Part shown: positions 31,966 to 39,512 of the stretch, piece by piece
How positions within the stretch are numbered: position 1 is the first letter of the stretch
How the letters are laid out: each line of letters starts with the position of its first letter
Assembly (NCBI GenBank): GCA_004762155.1
Contig: SIHP01000014.1
Coordinates: forward strand, 62,001 to 126,000
Source: Flavobacteriaceae bacterium
GTDB lineage: Bacteria; Bacteroidota; Bacteroidia; Flavobacteriales; Flavobacteriaceae
Direction: 5' to 3'
Length of the DNA stretch: 64,000 nucleotides
The notes under the pieces: model-generated
What the model was told of the DNA's origin: nothing
Databases searched by the model: none
The model's input: only the letters and a program-made list of their open reading frames with translations
Program-made: the position numbers and the translations under genes

Positions 31966-32899
31966 ATTGGATGAATGCTAAAATTCCAATAATCAGAAGA
32001 ACAAAAAAAGTAGTAACTGTAAAGTTTATGCCACTCACTTTTTTAATTTCTTCATGTTTAATTTCACGATTATTACTTCCTATAAAAGGTTTTTCAAGTA
32101 ATTTTCCGTGATAATAATTAGGACCACCAAACTGACAATCTAAAGAATAAGCCAAGGCAGCTTCTGGGTATCCTGCATTAGGACTACTATGTTTTTTTCC
32201 TTCTTTGAAAACAAAAGAAATTCCATTTAATTTAAACTGAACTACTAAAATTAGTATAGCTGTAATACGAGCAGGAATATAATTTGCAACATCGTCTAAC
32301 TTAGCAGCAAACTTTCCGAAGTTTATATAGCGCTCGTTTTTATACCCAATCATAGAATCTAAGGTATTAATCATTTTATAAGCCATTGCACCTGGAATGC
32401 CTAATATCAAAAAATAAAACAGCGGAGCAATAACTCCATCACTTAAATTTTCTGACATTGTTTCTAAAGTCGCAATTCTAATCTGTTGCGTATTTAAGTT
32501 CTTTGTTTCTCGTCCAACTATCCAAGATAAACGTTTACGTCCGGCTTCTAAACCATCGTTTTGTAACGTGTTAAAAACGGCATAGCCTTCTTTTATTAAT
32601 GTTCTATTAGCTAAGCAATAAAATAACATTACTATTGAAAATAACATTGATATTATTTGAAAATCAAAAACGTTTAAATATTTGATAATTGTATATGGTA
32701 AAACAAATGAAATACTAACTAATAGGATAGTCAATAAAGCGCCTTTTAGAATTTTAGACTTTCCTTTATTTAATCTTTTTTCACCAAAAGCAATACTATT
32801 TCCGAAGAGAACAATAAGATGTGGTAATTTTCTTGGGTCTCCAAAAATAGAATCCAAACCAAAAGCAAATAACAATATGTAAATAGCGTTTACATCCAT
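31958..32899 (-). CDS. cbiB: Adenosylcobinamide-phosphate synthase
   Basis: 313 residues, membrane protein with four to five hydrophobic segments. The start 'FGLDSIFGDPRKLPHLIVLFG' and 'ETMSENLSDGVIAPLFY' plus 'YINFGKFAAKLDDVANYIPARI' are CbiB/CobD signatures. It attaches aminopropanol phosphate (or aminopropanol) to adenosylcobyric acid at the inner membrane. It overlaps the aminotransferase gene by 10 bp and the ATPase gene by 8 bp. Confidence 0.94.
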   Translation of the reverse strand: MDVNAIYILLFAFGLDSIFGDPRKLPHLIVLFGNSIAFGEKRLNKGKSKILKGALLTILLVSISFVLPYTIIKYLNVFDFQIISMLFSIVMLFYCLANRTLIKEGYAVFNTLQNDGLEAGRKRLSWIVGRETKNLNTQQIRIATLETMSENLSDGVIAPLFYFLILGIPGAMAYKMINTLDSMIGYKNERYINFGKFAAKLDDVANYIPARITAILILVVQFKLNGISFVFKEGKKHSSPNAGYPEAALAYSLDCQFGGPNYYHGKLLEKPFIGSNNREIKHEEIKKVSGINFTVTTFFVLLIIGILAFIQYA

Positions 32900-33897
32900 C
32901 CTTTTAAAGCTGAAATTAAAGTCAGGTTAGCTATTGTATTTTGTGTAGAAAGACGAATATATTCACCCTCTAATTCTTTGAAGTTAGTTGCGTCTCTAAT
33001 TAAAATTTGGTGTTCTGTTATTAAATGTTCTTTTAACTCTTTTGCTGATTTGTGTAATAATTGAACTAAAAAATAAGAAGTATTACTATTATTAATTTTA
33101 ATGCCTTTTACGGAAGAAAGTAGTCTTTGAAAATTAATTGTTTCTTCAATTAACTCATCAATATTAAATTGAAGTGTTTCGTAATTATTAAAAATATATT
33201 CACCTGCTTTTATGGCCAACAAATTAACACTCCAAGGCATTTTTAAATTTAATAATTTAGAGATAATTTTGGCATTTGAAACTACATATCCTAAACGCAA
33301 TCCTGGAATTGTAAAAGTTTTGGTTAATGATCTGACTATTATTAAGTTTTGATATTTTTCAGTTAAATATAATATAGATGCTATTTTATTGGTGAATTCT
33401 ATATAGGCTTCATCAATAACAAAAGTAGTTTTTGGGTTTTGTTGAAAAAGAAGTTCTAATTCCTCAGAAGAAAAAATATTACCATCAGGATTGTTTGGGT
33501 TACAAATGAATACTAAATCGGTATTAATATCTTTTAATTCTGTACGAGGAATTAATCTATAATTTATATTAAAATTTTTACATGCGTCTTCATATTCAGA
33601 AAAAGTAGGCGCAACAATTACTGCTGTTTTATTAGAAAATAACTGACCGATTAAATAAAAGGCTTCTGTTGCACCGTTTGCAAATAAAAACTGATTACTA
33701 TTCAAATTAAATTTTTTAGAAGCCAATTCATTTAATTCACTGGCAGCAGGCGAGGGGTAGCTTTGAATTTCATGTACTCGCTTTGAAATATCATTCAACA
33801 AATCTTCAGGACAACCTTTGTAATATACATTTGAACTAAAATTGTGTTTAATAATTCCCTTAATTAAATGGAGATCATCACCGTGTCCGTCTAACAT
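32890..33897 (-). CDS. cobD: Threonine-phosphate decarboxylase-like PLP enzyme
   Basis: 335 residues, aminotransferase class I/II fold close to histidinol-phosphate aminotransferase. The N-terminal 'HGDDLHL' is typical of Salmonella CobD-type L-threonine-O-3-phosphate decarboxylases; PLP contacts are visible at 'FICNPNNPDG' and the Schiff-base lysine is Lys193 in 'SLTKTFTIPGLRLGY'. It supplies (R)-1-amino-2-propanol phosphate for CbiB, whose gene overlaps its end. A histidinol-phosphate aminotransferase is less likely given the context. (The symbol cobD is used in the Salmonella sense.). Confidence 0.9.
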   Translation of the reverse strand: MLDGHGDDLHLIKGIIKHNFSSNVYYKGCPEDLLNDISKRVHEIQSYPSPAASELNELASKKFNLNSNQFLFANGATEAFYLIGQLFSNKTAVIVAPTFSEYEDACKNFNINYRLIPRTELKDINTDLVFICNPNNPDGNIFSSEELELLFQQNPKTTFVIDEAYIEFTNKIASILYLTEKYQNLIIVRSLTKTFTIPGLRLGYVVSNAKIISKLLNLKMPWSVNLLAIKAGEYIFNNYETLQFNIDELIEETINFQRLLSSVKGIKINNSNTSYFLVQLLHKSAKELKEHLITEHQILIRDATNFKELEGEYIRLSTQNTIANLTLISALKGWM

Positions 33898-35354
33898 TAG
33901 TTTGCGCTATTTTTTAAGATAGTTTTCATATCTAAATTTTCATCAATCCAAGTTGCTAATTTATCAAATTGAAGCGATTTAAAAGCTTTGTAATTTATAG
34001 CTTTAGCTTTAGGGTATTTTACTTGTAAGAGTTCTGTAACTATTTCTTGATTATCGAAAATCCCGTGAAAGTAGGTTCCCCAGCTTTTATTTCCATCGAA
34101 ATAACCTTCCTCTTTATTGTTAACAAGATTTAAATGTTTGTTTTTAGGTACTAAAGTTTCTCCCATATGAATTTCATAACCTTTACAAGGTGATTCAAAA
34201 TTTTTATACTGAAAAGTGCTTTGTATTGTTTGTTTGGTTTTAGAAAGTGTCGTTTCAATATCAAATAAACCCATACCTTTTTCTGATTTAATACTGCTTT
34301 CTACAGAAAAGGGGTCTTTAATATGGTTACCTAGCATTTGATAACCACCACAAATTCCAATTACAGGAATATGCTTGTAACATTCTTTAATAATATTGTC
34401 TAAACCTTCTTTTTTTAAAGAAACTAAATCATCAATAGTGTTTTTTGTACCAGGTATTATTAAGATATCAGCTTTGTTTATTTCAGATGCTTCTCTTGTA
34501 AAATATAAATTGATTAATGGTTCTTGTTCTAAGGCTTGAAAATCGGTGTAATTAGACATATAGTTAAGCCTGATAACAGCAATATTCAGCTTGTTTTCAA
34601 AAGCAATTGTGTTTCTACGGTTTAAAGCAACTGAATCTTCTTCTTCAATAATAATATCCTTTGCATAAGGCATAACCCCCAAAACAGGGACACCAGTAAG
34701 TTCCTCTAACTTCTTTTTACCATCAGTAAATAAAGAAGCATCTCCTCTAAATTTATTAATAATGATTCCTTTAATCAATTTACGTTCCCAATCTTCTAAT
34801 AATTCAATAGTTCCGTATACACTTCCAAATACACCACCTTTGTCAATATCAGCTACTAAATAGACACAGGCATTTGCAGCAGCGGCCATTCTCATATTTA
34901 CAATGTCTCTATGTTTTAGGTTTAATTCGCTAATACTTCCAGCGCCTTCCATTACAATAGGATTGTGTTTTGATGCTAATTGTTTAAAAGCATTTTTAGC
35001 TTCTTCAAACAAGTGTTTTTTATTGTCTCCTAAAAAATATTCTTTAGCGGTTTGGTTACCAATTGGTTTTCCGTGTAAAACAATTTGTGATTTATTTACA
35101 GAGGATGGTTTTAATAAAATAGGATTCATTTCTATAGTTGGAGGAATTTCACAAGCTTCAGCTTGTACTGCCTGTGCTCTTCCAATTTCTAAATTATCTG
35201 GCGTAGAGAAACTATTTAAAGACATATTTTGTGCTTTAAACGGAGCAGGTTCGTATCCTTTCTGTTTAAGCCACCTGCAAATTCCAGTTGTTATCCAGCT
35301 TTTACCAACATCAGAACCAGTACCCACTAACATAATAGGTTGTAAATTTTGCAT
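33897..35354 (-). CDS. cbiP: Cobyric acid synthase
   Basis: 485 residues. P-loop synthetase domain at the N-terminus ('VGTGSDVGKSWI', then 'PFKAQNMSLNS', the CobQ signature) and a C-terminal glutamine amidotransferase domain with the nucleophile in 'GICGGYQMLG' and the histidine in 'GTYFHGIFDN'. It amidates side chains b, d, e and g of adenosylcobyrinic acid a,c-diamide. First gene of the cbiP-cobD-cbiB-ATPase operon; the 5' region is a 266-bp AT-rich stretch without a second cobalamin riboswitch that I could see. Confidence 0.95.
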   Translation of the reverse strand: MQNLQPIMLVGTGSDVGKSWITTGICRWLKQKGYEPAPFKAQNMSLNSFSTPDNLEIGRAQAVQAEACEIPPTIEMNPILLKPSSVNKSQIVLHGKPIGNQTAKEYFLGDNKKHLFEEAKNAFKQLASKHNPIVMEGAGSISELNLKHRDIVNMRMAAAANACVYLVADIDKGGVFGSVYGTIELLEDWERKLIKGIIINKFRGDASLFTDGKKKLEELTGVPVLGVMPYAKDIIIEEEDSVALNRRNTIAFENKLNIAVIRLNYMSNYTDFQALEQEPLINLYFTREASEINKADILIIPGTKNTIDDLVSLKKEGLDNIIKECYKHIPVIGICGGYQMLGNHIKDPFSVESSIKSEKGMGLFDIETTLSKTKQTIQSTFQYKNFESPCKGYEIHMGETLVPKNKHLNLVNNKEEGYFDGNKSWGTYFHGIFDNQEIVTELLQVKYPKAKAINYKAFKSLQFDKLATWIDENLDMKTILKNSAN

Positions 35355-35566
35355 TTTAGGAGTATTGTTATGATTATGTAATTAAAAAAGCGAATTTAAT
35401 TTATTTTTAGTCTTTATAATGAAAAATAAACATGGTATTGTATAAAAATATTTTGTTTTTATAGATAACAGATAGGATGTACTTATGTTTAATGTAATAG
35501 AAAGTTTTATCACCAAAAATATTTTAATAAACCAAAATTTAGACGAAGTTTTGTTGTAAAAAGAAA

Positions 35567-35620
35567 ACTAAAAAGCATAAAAAAACCTTGTTCTCACAAG
35601 GTTTTTTTATGCTTTTTAGT
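35567..35620 (-). terminator. Strong terminator with a 24-bp perfect stem
   Basis: Left arm 35567-35590 and right arm 35597-35620 are exact reverse complements (24 bp; core AACCTTG/CAAGGTT flanked by A and T runs) with a 6-base loop. It begins directly after the stop codon of the S41 peptidase gene and lies upstream of cbiP. Confidence 0.85.
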
Positions 35621-37054
35621 CTATTTAAAGTTTGTATACATTGTGTTGTAATTTTTAAACCTCATATTGGAGTTCCATTTAATTGGCTGGAAATTTGTTT
35701 TGTTGCTGGTAAACGTTCCTTTTGCTCCAGTATCTATATATTCTATAGTCCTTTCTAGTAAAGGATCTGAAATTTCCCCAAGTACACCAAGATCAGTAGG
35801 ATCTTCTTGAAGGATTATTTCAGGAATATATCCATCAGGATTATTTTCATTGTCTTTATTTTGTATTTCTAATACAATTGGTTGCATTGCCCAAGTATGA
35901 CTAGAATTAAAATTTTCTCCATTTCTAGTATAATCATCAGAATCGTATAAGGTAACAGAACCAACTTGTTTACCTACAGTTTGAGTACCTACCAAATAAA
36001 CATCTATATAAGCACTTAAACAATTAATTACTAACTCAGATGCAGAAGCTGTATTACCAGAAACTATAAAGTATACTCTATCTAAATTTAAACTATTAAT
36101 AGCTTGAAGAACTTCACCGTTATCAATTTCATCAGTAAAATAATTTATAAAATTGTCGTTGTTAATATTAGACATTACTTTATCATTCCAAATTTGTCTT
36201 GAAAAAATTTCACCAGTAAATTGTCCAGTAATCATACTTCCTAAATAGGTAGCAGTTCTTACAGATCCTCCACCATTATATCTTAAATCAACAATTAAAT
36301 CATTAATATTCTCTGCATTAAAATTAGCAAAAGCAGTATTTAATTCAGCGTCATATGAACTAGAAAACTGATTGTACATTAAATATCCAATTTTTCTAGT
36401 TCCATTGTCAAATGTTGTAGCAATTTTTACTGGATTTTCAGAAGTTTCTAATCTTGTAAGATCAACAACAGTTCCATTATTAATAGGAGCTCCAGTTGCG
36501 GTATCATAATCGGCAAGTGTAACACTAAAAGAATTATTTTCAAGTAATGAATTCACATTACCTATAGTAACCTGAACAGCATCTATTTCCGTAATAATCA
36601 TTCCTCTTGTTATTCCTTGTAAATCAGCATTAGAACCCGTAATTACATCATATACATATAAATAAACATCACCAGAACCATCATCATAATACGCTAAACC
36701 TAATTTTAAACCCGTAGTAAGGTTTATTCCTTGAAATGAATTTTCTAAAGCAACATAATCATCCACAATCCATGAAAAACGATCTACAATATCAATTTGA
36801 TATCGTAAACTTTGAAATAAAACACTAGGATCATCAAAATCATTTAGATATCCGTTTAACTCGTCTCTTGAAGAAAATCTAGTATCAGCTAAATCAGGAA
36901 TTTCACCTTGCCATTTGTAATACGCATTCATTCCTCCCCAAACAAAATCATTAATTTCTATATCTTGCGGAATATCTTCTGTCTTAGAACAATTAATAAG
37001 TAGCAGTGGAAATAACAATACTAATAAATACTTTGTAAGGATTTTCATTTTCAT
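35621..37054 (-). CDS. S41-family peptidase lipoprotein (PDZ-containing, CtpA-like)
   Basis: 477 residues from the ATG at 37054 (the one at 37048 is equally possible); lipobox LLLINC places it in the envelope. An N-terminal helical region is followed by a PDZ-like segment (~residues 110-190, 'GSNADLQGITRGMIITEIDAVQV') and the S41 core with the serine in 'SGNTASASELV' and the lysine in 'GTQTVGKQVGS', the Ser-Lys dyad of tail-specific proteases. Substrate unknown. Monocistronic, ended by a strong hairpin; no visible link to B12. Confidence 0.88.
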   Translation of the reverse strand: MKMKILTKYLLVLLFPLLLINCSKTEDIPQDIEINDFVWGGMNAYYKWQGEIPDLADTRFSSRDELNGYLNDFDDPSVLFQSLRYQIDIVDRFSWIVDDYVALENSFQGINLTTGLKLGLAYYDDGSGDVYLYVYDVITGSNADLQGITRGMIITEIDAVQVTIGNVNSLLENNSFSVTLADYDTATGAPINNGTVVDLTRLETSENPVKIATTFDNGTRKIGYLMYNQFSSSYDAELNTAFANFNAENINDLIVDLRYNGGGSVRTATYLGSMITGQFTGEIFSRQIWNDKVMSNINNDNFINYFTDEIDNGEVLQAINSLNLDRVYFIVSGNTASASELVINCLSAYIDVYLVGTQTVGKQVGSVTLYDSDDYTRNGENFNSSHTWAMQPIVLEIQNKDNENNPDGYIPEIILQEDPTDLGVLGEISDPLLERTIEYIDTGAKGTFTSNKTNFQPIKWNSNMRFKNYNTMYTNFK

Positions 37055-37218
37055 ATAATAAGATGTTTCTAACACTAATCAAACGCAATTTAAGCAATAA
37101 TAGTATTTTTTTTATTTTTTTTGTAACAAAATTTATTATGCATCGTCGTAGGTATGTAAAGTTATTAAATATGACGTAAAGTTTATTAAAACATTACACT
37201 AACTAACCAAACAGAACA

Positions 37219-37728
37219 ATGAACCAATCAGACTTTTTAAAAGTTGTCACGCCGTTTAAAGATAAGGTTTTTCGTTTAGCAAAACGATTGCTTGTATCCA
37301 GAGAAGAAGCGGAAGATGCAACACAAGAGTTATATTTTAAGCTTTGGCGAAATAAAGAAAAGCTTGGTGAATATAAAAATGTAGAAGCATTTGCAATGAC
37401 TATGACAAAAAACTATTGTTATGATCGTTTAAAATCTAAACAAGCAAGTAATTTAACATTAGTACATAGTAATTATAAAGAAAAAGAAACCCCTTTAGAA
37501 AAAAAAGTAGAACATAATGATAGTGTAAACCAAGTACACAAATTAATAGAAGGATTACCAGAACAGCAAAAAATAATTATTCAATTACGTGATATAGAAC
37601 AATATGATTTTGATGAGATTTGCAAAATGGTAAATATGAAGCCAACGGCAGTAAGAGTAGCGTTATCAAGAGCGCGTAAAACAATTAGAGAAGCATTAAT
37701 TAAAAAACATAACTATGGAGTTAGCTAA
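37219..37728 (+). CDS. ECF-type RNA polymerase sigma factor
   Basis: 169 residues. Region 2 is visible at 'RLAKRLLVSREEAEDATQELYFKLW' (within residues 16-40) and region 4 at 'LPEQQKIIIQLRDIEQYDFDEI…SRARKTIRE', an extracytoplasmic-function sigma. It overlaps the next gene, a single-pass membrane protein, by 14 bp, which is the classic arrangement of a sigma factor with its anti-sigma. The two DUF4252 genes that follow are likely targets or parts of the same module. Confidence 0.93.
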   Translation: MNQSDFLKVVTPFKDKVFRLAKRLLVSREEAEDATQELYFKLWRNKEKLGEYKNVEAFAMTMTKNYCYDRLKSKQASNLTLVHSNYKEKETPLEKKVEHNDSVNQVHKLIEGLPEQQKIIIQLRDIEQYDFDEICKMVNMKPTAVRVALSRARKTIREALIKKHNYGVS

Positions 37729-38197
37729 CATAGAAAAGTTATTAGAAAAATATTTAGAAGCAACCACATCGTTACAAGAAGAAGATACACTTAGAACGTA
37801 TTTTAATTCAGGTAATGTTGCACCACACTTAGAAGAGTATGGTATGATGTTTGGATATTTTAAACAAAGCAAAGATGAAACCTTTACTAAAACCATTCAG
37901 TTAAAACCTGAGAAAAGAAAAAAGAACTGGAAATGGTTATCAGTAGCAGCATCAGTAGCTTTATTAGTAAGCGTGTTTATTGGATATCAAGAGTATCAAA
38001 AAGCCCAAGAGAAAGAAGCTATAAAACAATTAGCACAAGTAAAAGAAGCTTTACATCAAATATCATTTAACTTAAACAAAGGAAATGATGCTTTGTATGC
38101 AGTTTCAAACAACTTAACAAAAGGAAGCGATGCAATAACAAAGTTAGATACTTATAAGAGTACCGTAAACACAGTAATAGACAAAGTAAATTATTAA
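37715..38197 (+). CDS. Single-pass membrane protein, probable anti-sigma factor
   Basis: 160 residues: a cytoplasmic N-terminal part of ~70 residues (short helices, no zinc-finger HxxxCxxC motif), a basic stretch KPEKRKKNWK, one membrane helix (WLSVAASVALLVSVFIGY, ~75-92) and a C-terminal helical/coiled-coil tail rich in Asn, Lys and Thr. Overlap with the ECF sigma gene indicates coupled translation and an inhibitory role, as for flavobacterial sigma/anti-sigma pairs. The family is not recognised beyond that. Confidence 0.75.
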   Translation: MELANIEKLLEKYLEATTSLQEEDTLRTYFNSGNVAPHLEEYGMMFGYFKQSKDETFTKTIQLKPEKRKKNWKWLSVAASVALLVSVFIGYQEYQKAQEKEAIKQLAQVKEALHQISFNLNKGNDALYAVSNNLTKGSDAITKLDTYKSTVNTVIDKVNY

Positions 38198-38235
38198 ATT
38201 TTAAAAGTAAAAAACCAAGTAAATACAACAATATT

Positions 38236-38733
38236 ATGAAAAAAGTAATTTTAATATTAGCCGTAATTTTTTCATCAAACATTATGTTAGCGCAAGGAAT
38301 GTTTGATTCATTAGAAGATTTAGATGAAGTATCCGCAGTAATTGTAACTAAAGATGCATTTGAATTATTAAAAAAGTTTCCAGATGCAGCATCAGAAGAC
38401 ATGGAAGTTTTTAATACCGCAAAAGGTTTAGAAGAATTAAAAGTATTTTCTACAGAAAATATGGATGTTGCTGCTAAAATGGAAGTAATGGTAAATAAAG
38501 TAATCAAAAACTCAAACTTAACACAGTTAATGCGTGTTAAAGATGATGGAACTCGTGTAAAGATTTACATAAAATCTACCAAGAATAAAGATATTGTAAG
38601 TGAAGTTTTAATGTATGTAAAGAATAATGAAAAAGATGGTGAGAAAACAGCAACTATTATTTCTTTAATAGGAGAGATAGATGTGAATAAGCTATCTAAA
38701 ATAGCTAATGATTATCAAAAAAAAAACAAGTAA
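38236..38733 (+). CDS. DUF4252 domain-containing exported protein
   Basis: 165 residues with signal peptide (MKKVILILAVIFSSNIMLAQ). The remainder matches DUF4252: an early 'FDSLEDLDEVSAVIVTKDAFELL', a 'LMRVKDDGTRVKIYIKS' strand and the C-terminal 'SLIGEIDVNKLSKIA'. DUF4252 proteins are small Bacteroidota envelope proteins of unknown function often encoded next to ECF sigma factors. A homologue follows immediately. Confidence 0.82.
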   Translation: MKKVILILAVIFSSNIMLAQGMFDSLEDLDEVSAVIVTKDAFELLKKFPDAASEDMEVFNTAKGLEELKVFSTENMDVAAKMEVMVNKVIKNSNLTQLMRVKDDGTRVKIYIKSTKNKDIVSEVLMYVKNNEKDGEKTATIISLIGEIDVNKLSKIANDYQKKNK

Positions 38734-38744
38734 AAATAAAATAG

Positions 38745-38765
38745 AGTTGAGCTTTATGCTCAACT
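38745..38765 (+). terminator. Possible terminator or attenuator between the two DUF4252 genes
   Basis: AGTTGAGC (38745-38752) and GCTCAACT (38758-38765) form an 8-bp stem with loop TTTAT, followed by TTATTTATAA. The weak T run suggests partial termination, giving less of the second DUF4252 protein. Confidence 0.6.
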
Positions 38766-38791
38766 TTATTTATAACTAAACAAAAGAGTCA

Positions 38792-39334
38792 ATGAAAAAA
38801 CTATATATAATTACCACTGTATTCATTATGTTGTTATGTACTTCTTGTAAAAAAGAATCATTACAGAGTTATATAATGGAGAGTCAAGACAAAAAAGGAT
38901 TTAGCCATATCTCTATTCCTACAGATGTATTTCAATTTGTGACTAGTTCAGCTTCAGAGGAAGATAAGAAAGCTTATGAAAGTATTCGTAAGATAAATGT
39001 TACGGGTTTACCTAAAAGTAATGCAACTGATGAAGAATATGCTATAGAAAAAGAAAAGTTGAAAGCTATTTTAAAAAACTCAGCGTATAAAAAATTAATG
39101 GGATTTAAAAAAGATGGTGTTAATGCAACAATTTATTATACAGGAGATACAGATGCAATAGATGAAATTATAGCATTTGGTTATGGAGATGAAATAGGTG
39201 TAGGAATAGCACGTGTTTTAGGAGATAATATGAATCCTAGTGCCATTATGAAAATGATGAAAAGTACAAAGTTAGACCCTAGTGATGTAAGCTTAAGTCA
39301 ATTTAAATTTATTTTAGATAAAATAAAAGAGTAA
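38792..39334 (+). CDS. DUF4252 domain-containing lipoprotein
   Basis: 180 residues with lipobox (LLCTSC, Cys19), so anchored in the envelope, unlike the upstream soluble homologue. Same core order: 'GFSHISIPTDVFQFV', 'LMGFKKDGVNATIYYTG', 'ARVLGDNMNPSAIMKM'. Probably a paralogue by tandem duplication. Ended by a strong hairpin at 39356-39387. Confidence 0.82.
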   Translation: MKKLYIITTVFIMLLCTSCKKESLQSYIMESQDKKGFSHISIPTDVFQFVTSSASEEDKKAYESIRKINVTGLPKSNATDEEYAIEKEKLKAILKNSAYKKLMGFKKDGVNATIYYTGDTDAIDEIIAFGYGDEIGVGIARVLGDNMNPSAIMKMMKSTKLDPSDVSLSQFKFILDKIKE

Positions 39335-39355
39335 ACTTAATAATCAATATAAGTT

Positions 39356-39387
39356 AAACCACAACTCATTTTTATGAGTTGTGGTTT
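39356..39387 (+). terminator. Intrinsic terminator of the sigma/DUF4252 operon
   Basis: Perfect 14-bp stem AAACCACAACTCAT (39356-39369) / ATGAGTTGTGGTTT (39374-39387) with a TTTT loop, followed by CTTTTAA. Confidence 0.85.
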
Positions 39388-39512
39388 CTTTTAATATATA
39401 AGGGTTTAACGAGCTTTTAACAAGTAAGCCAACTAAAATTACTATTTTTGATGTTATTCTAAAAGTGGAATGCTTTTTGAAATTAAAAATAGAAATCTGA
39501 AGAAAAATATTT

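Noticed and set aside
34903-35373. 156-residue plus-strand open frame opposite cbiP
   Set aside because: Antisense to a strongly conserved cbiP domain and has no recognisable protein features; a reverse-frame shadow.
38067-38507. 146-residue minus-strand open frame
   Set aside because: Lies opposite the anti-sigma and DUF4252 genes; composition is that of a mirrored AT-rich coding region.
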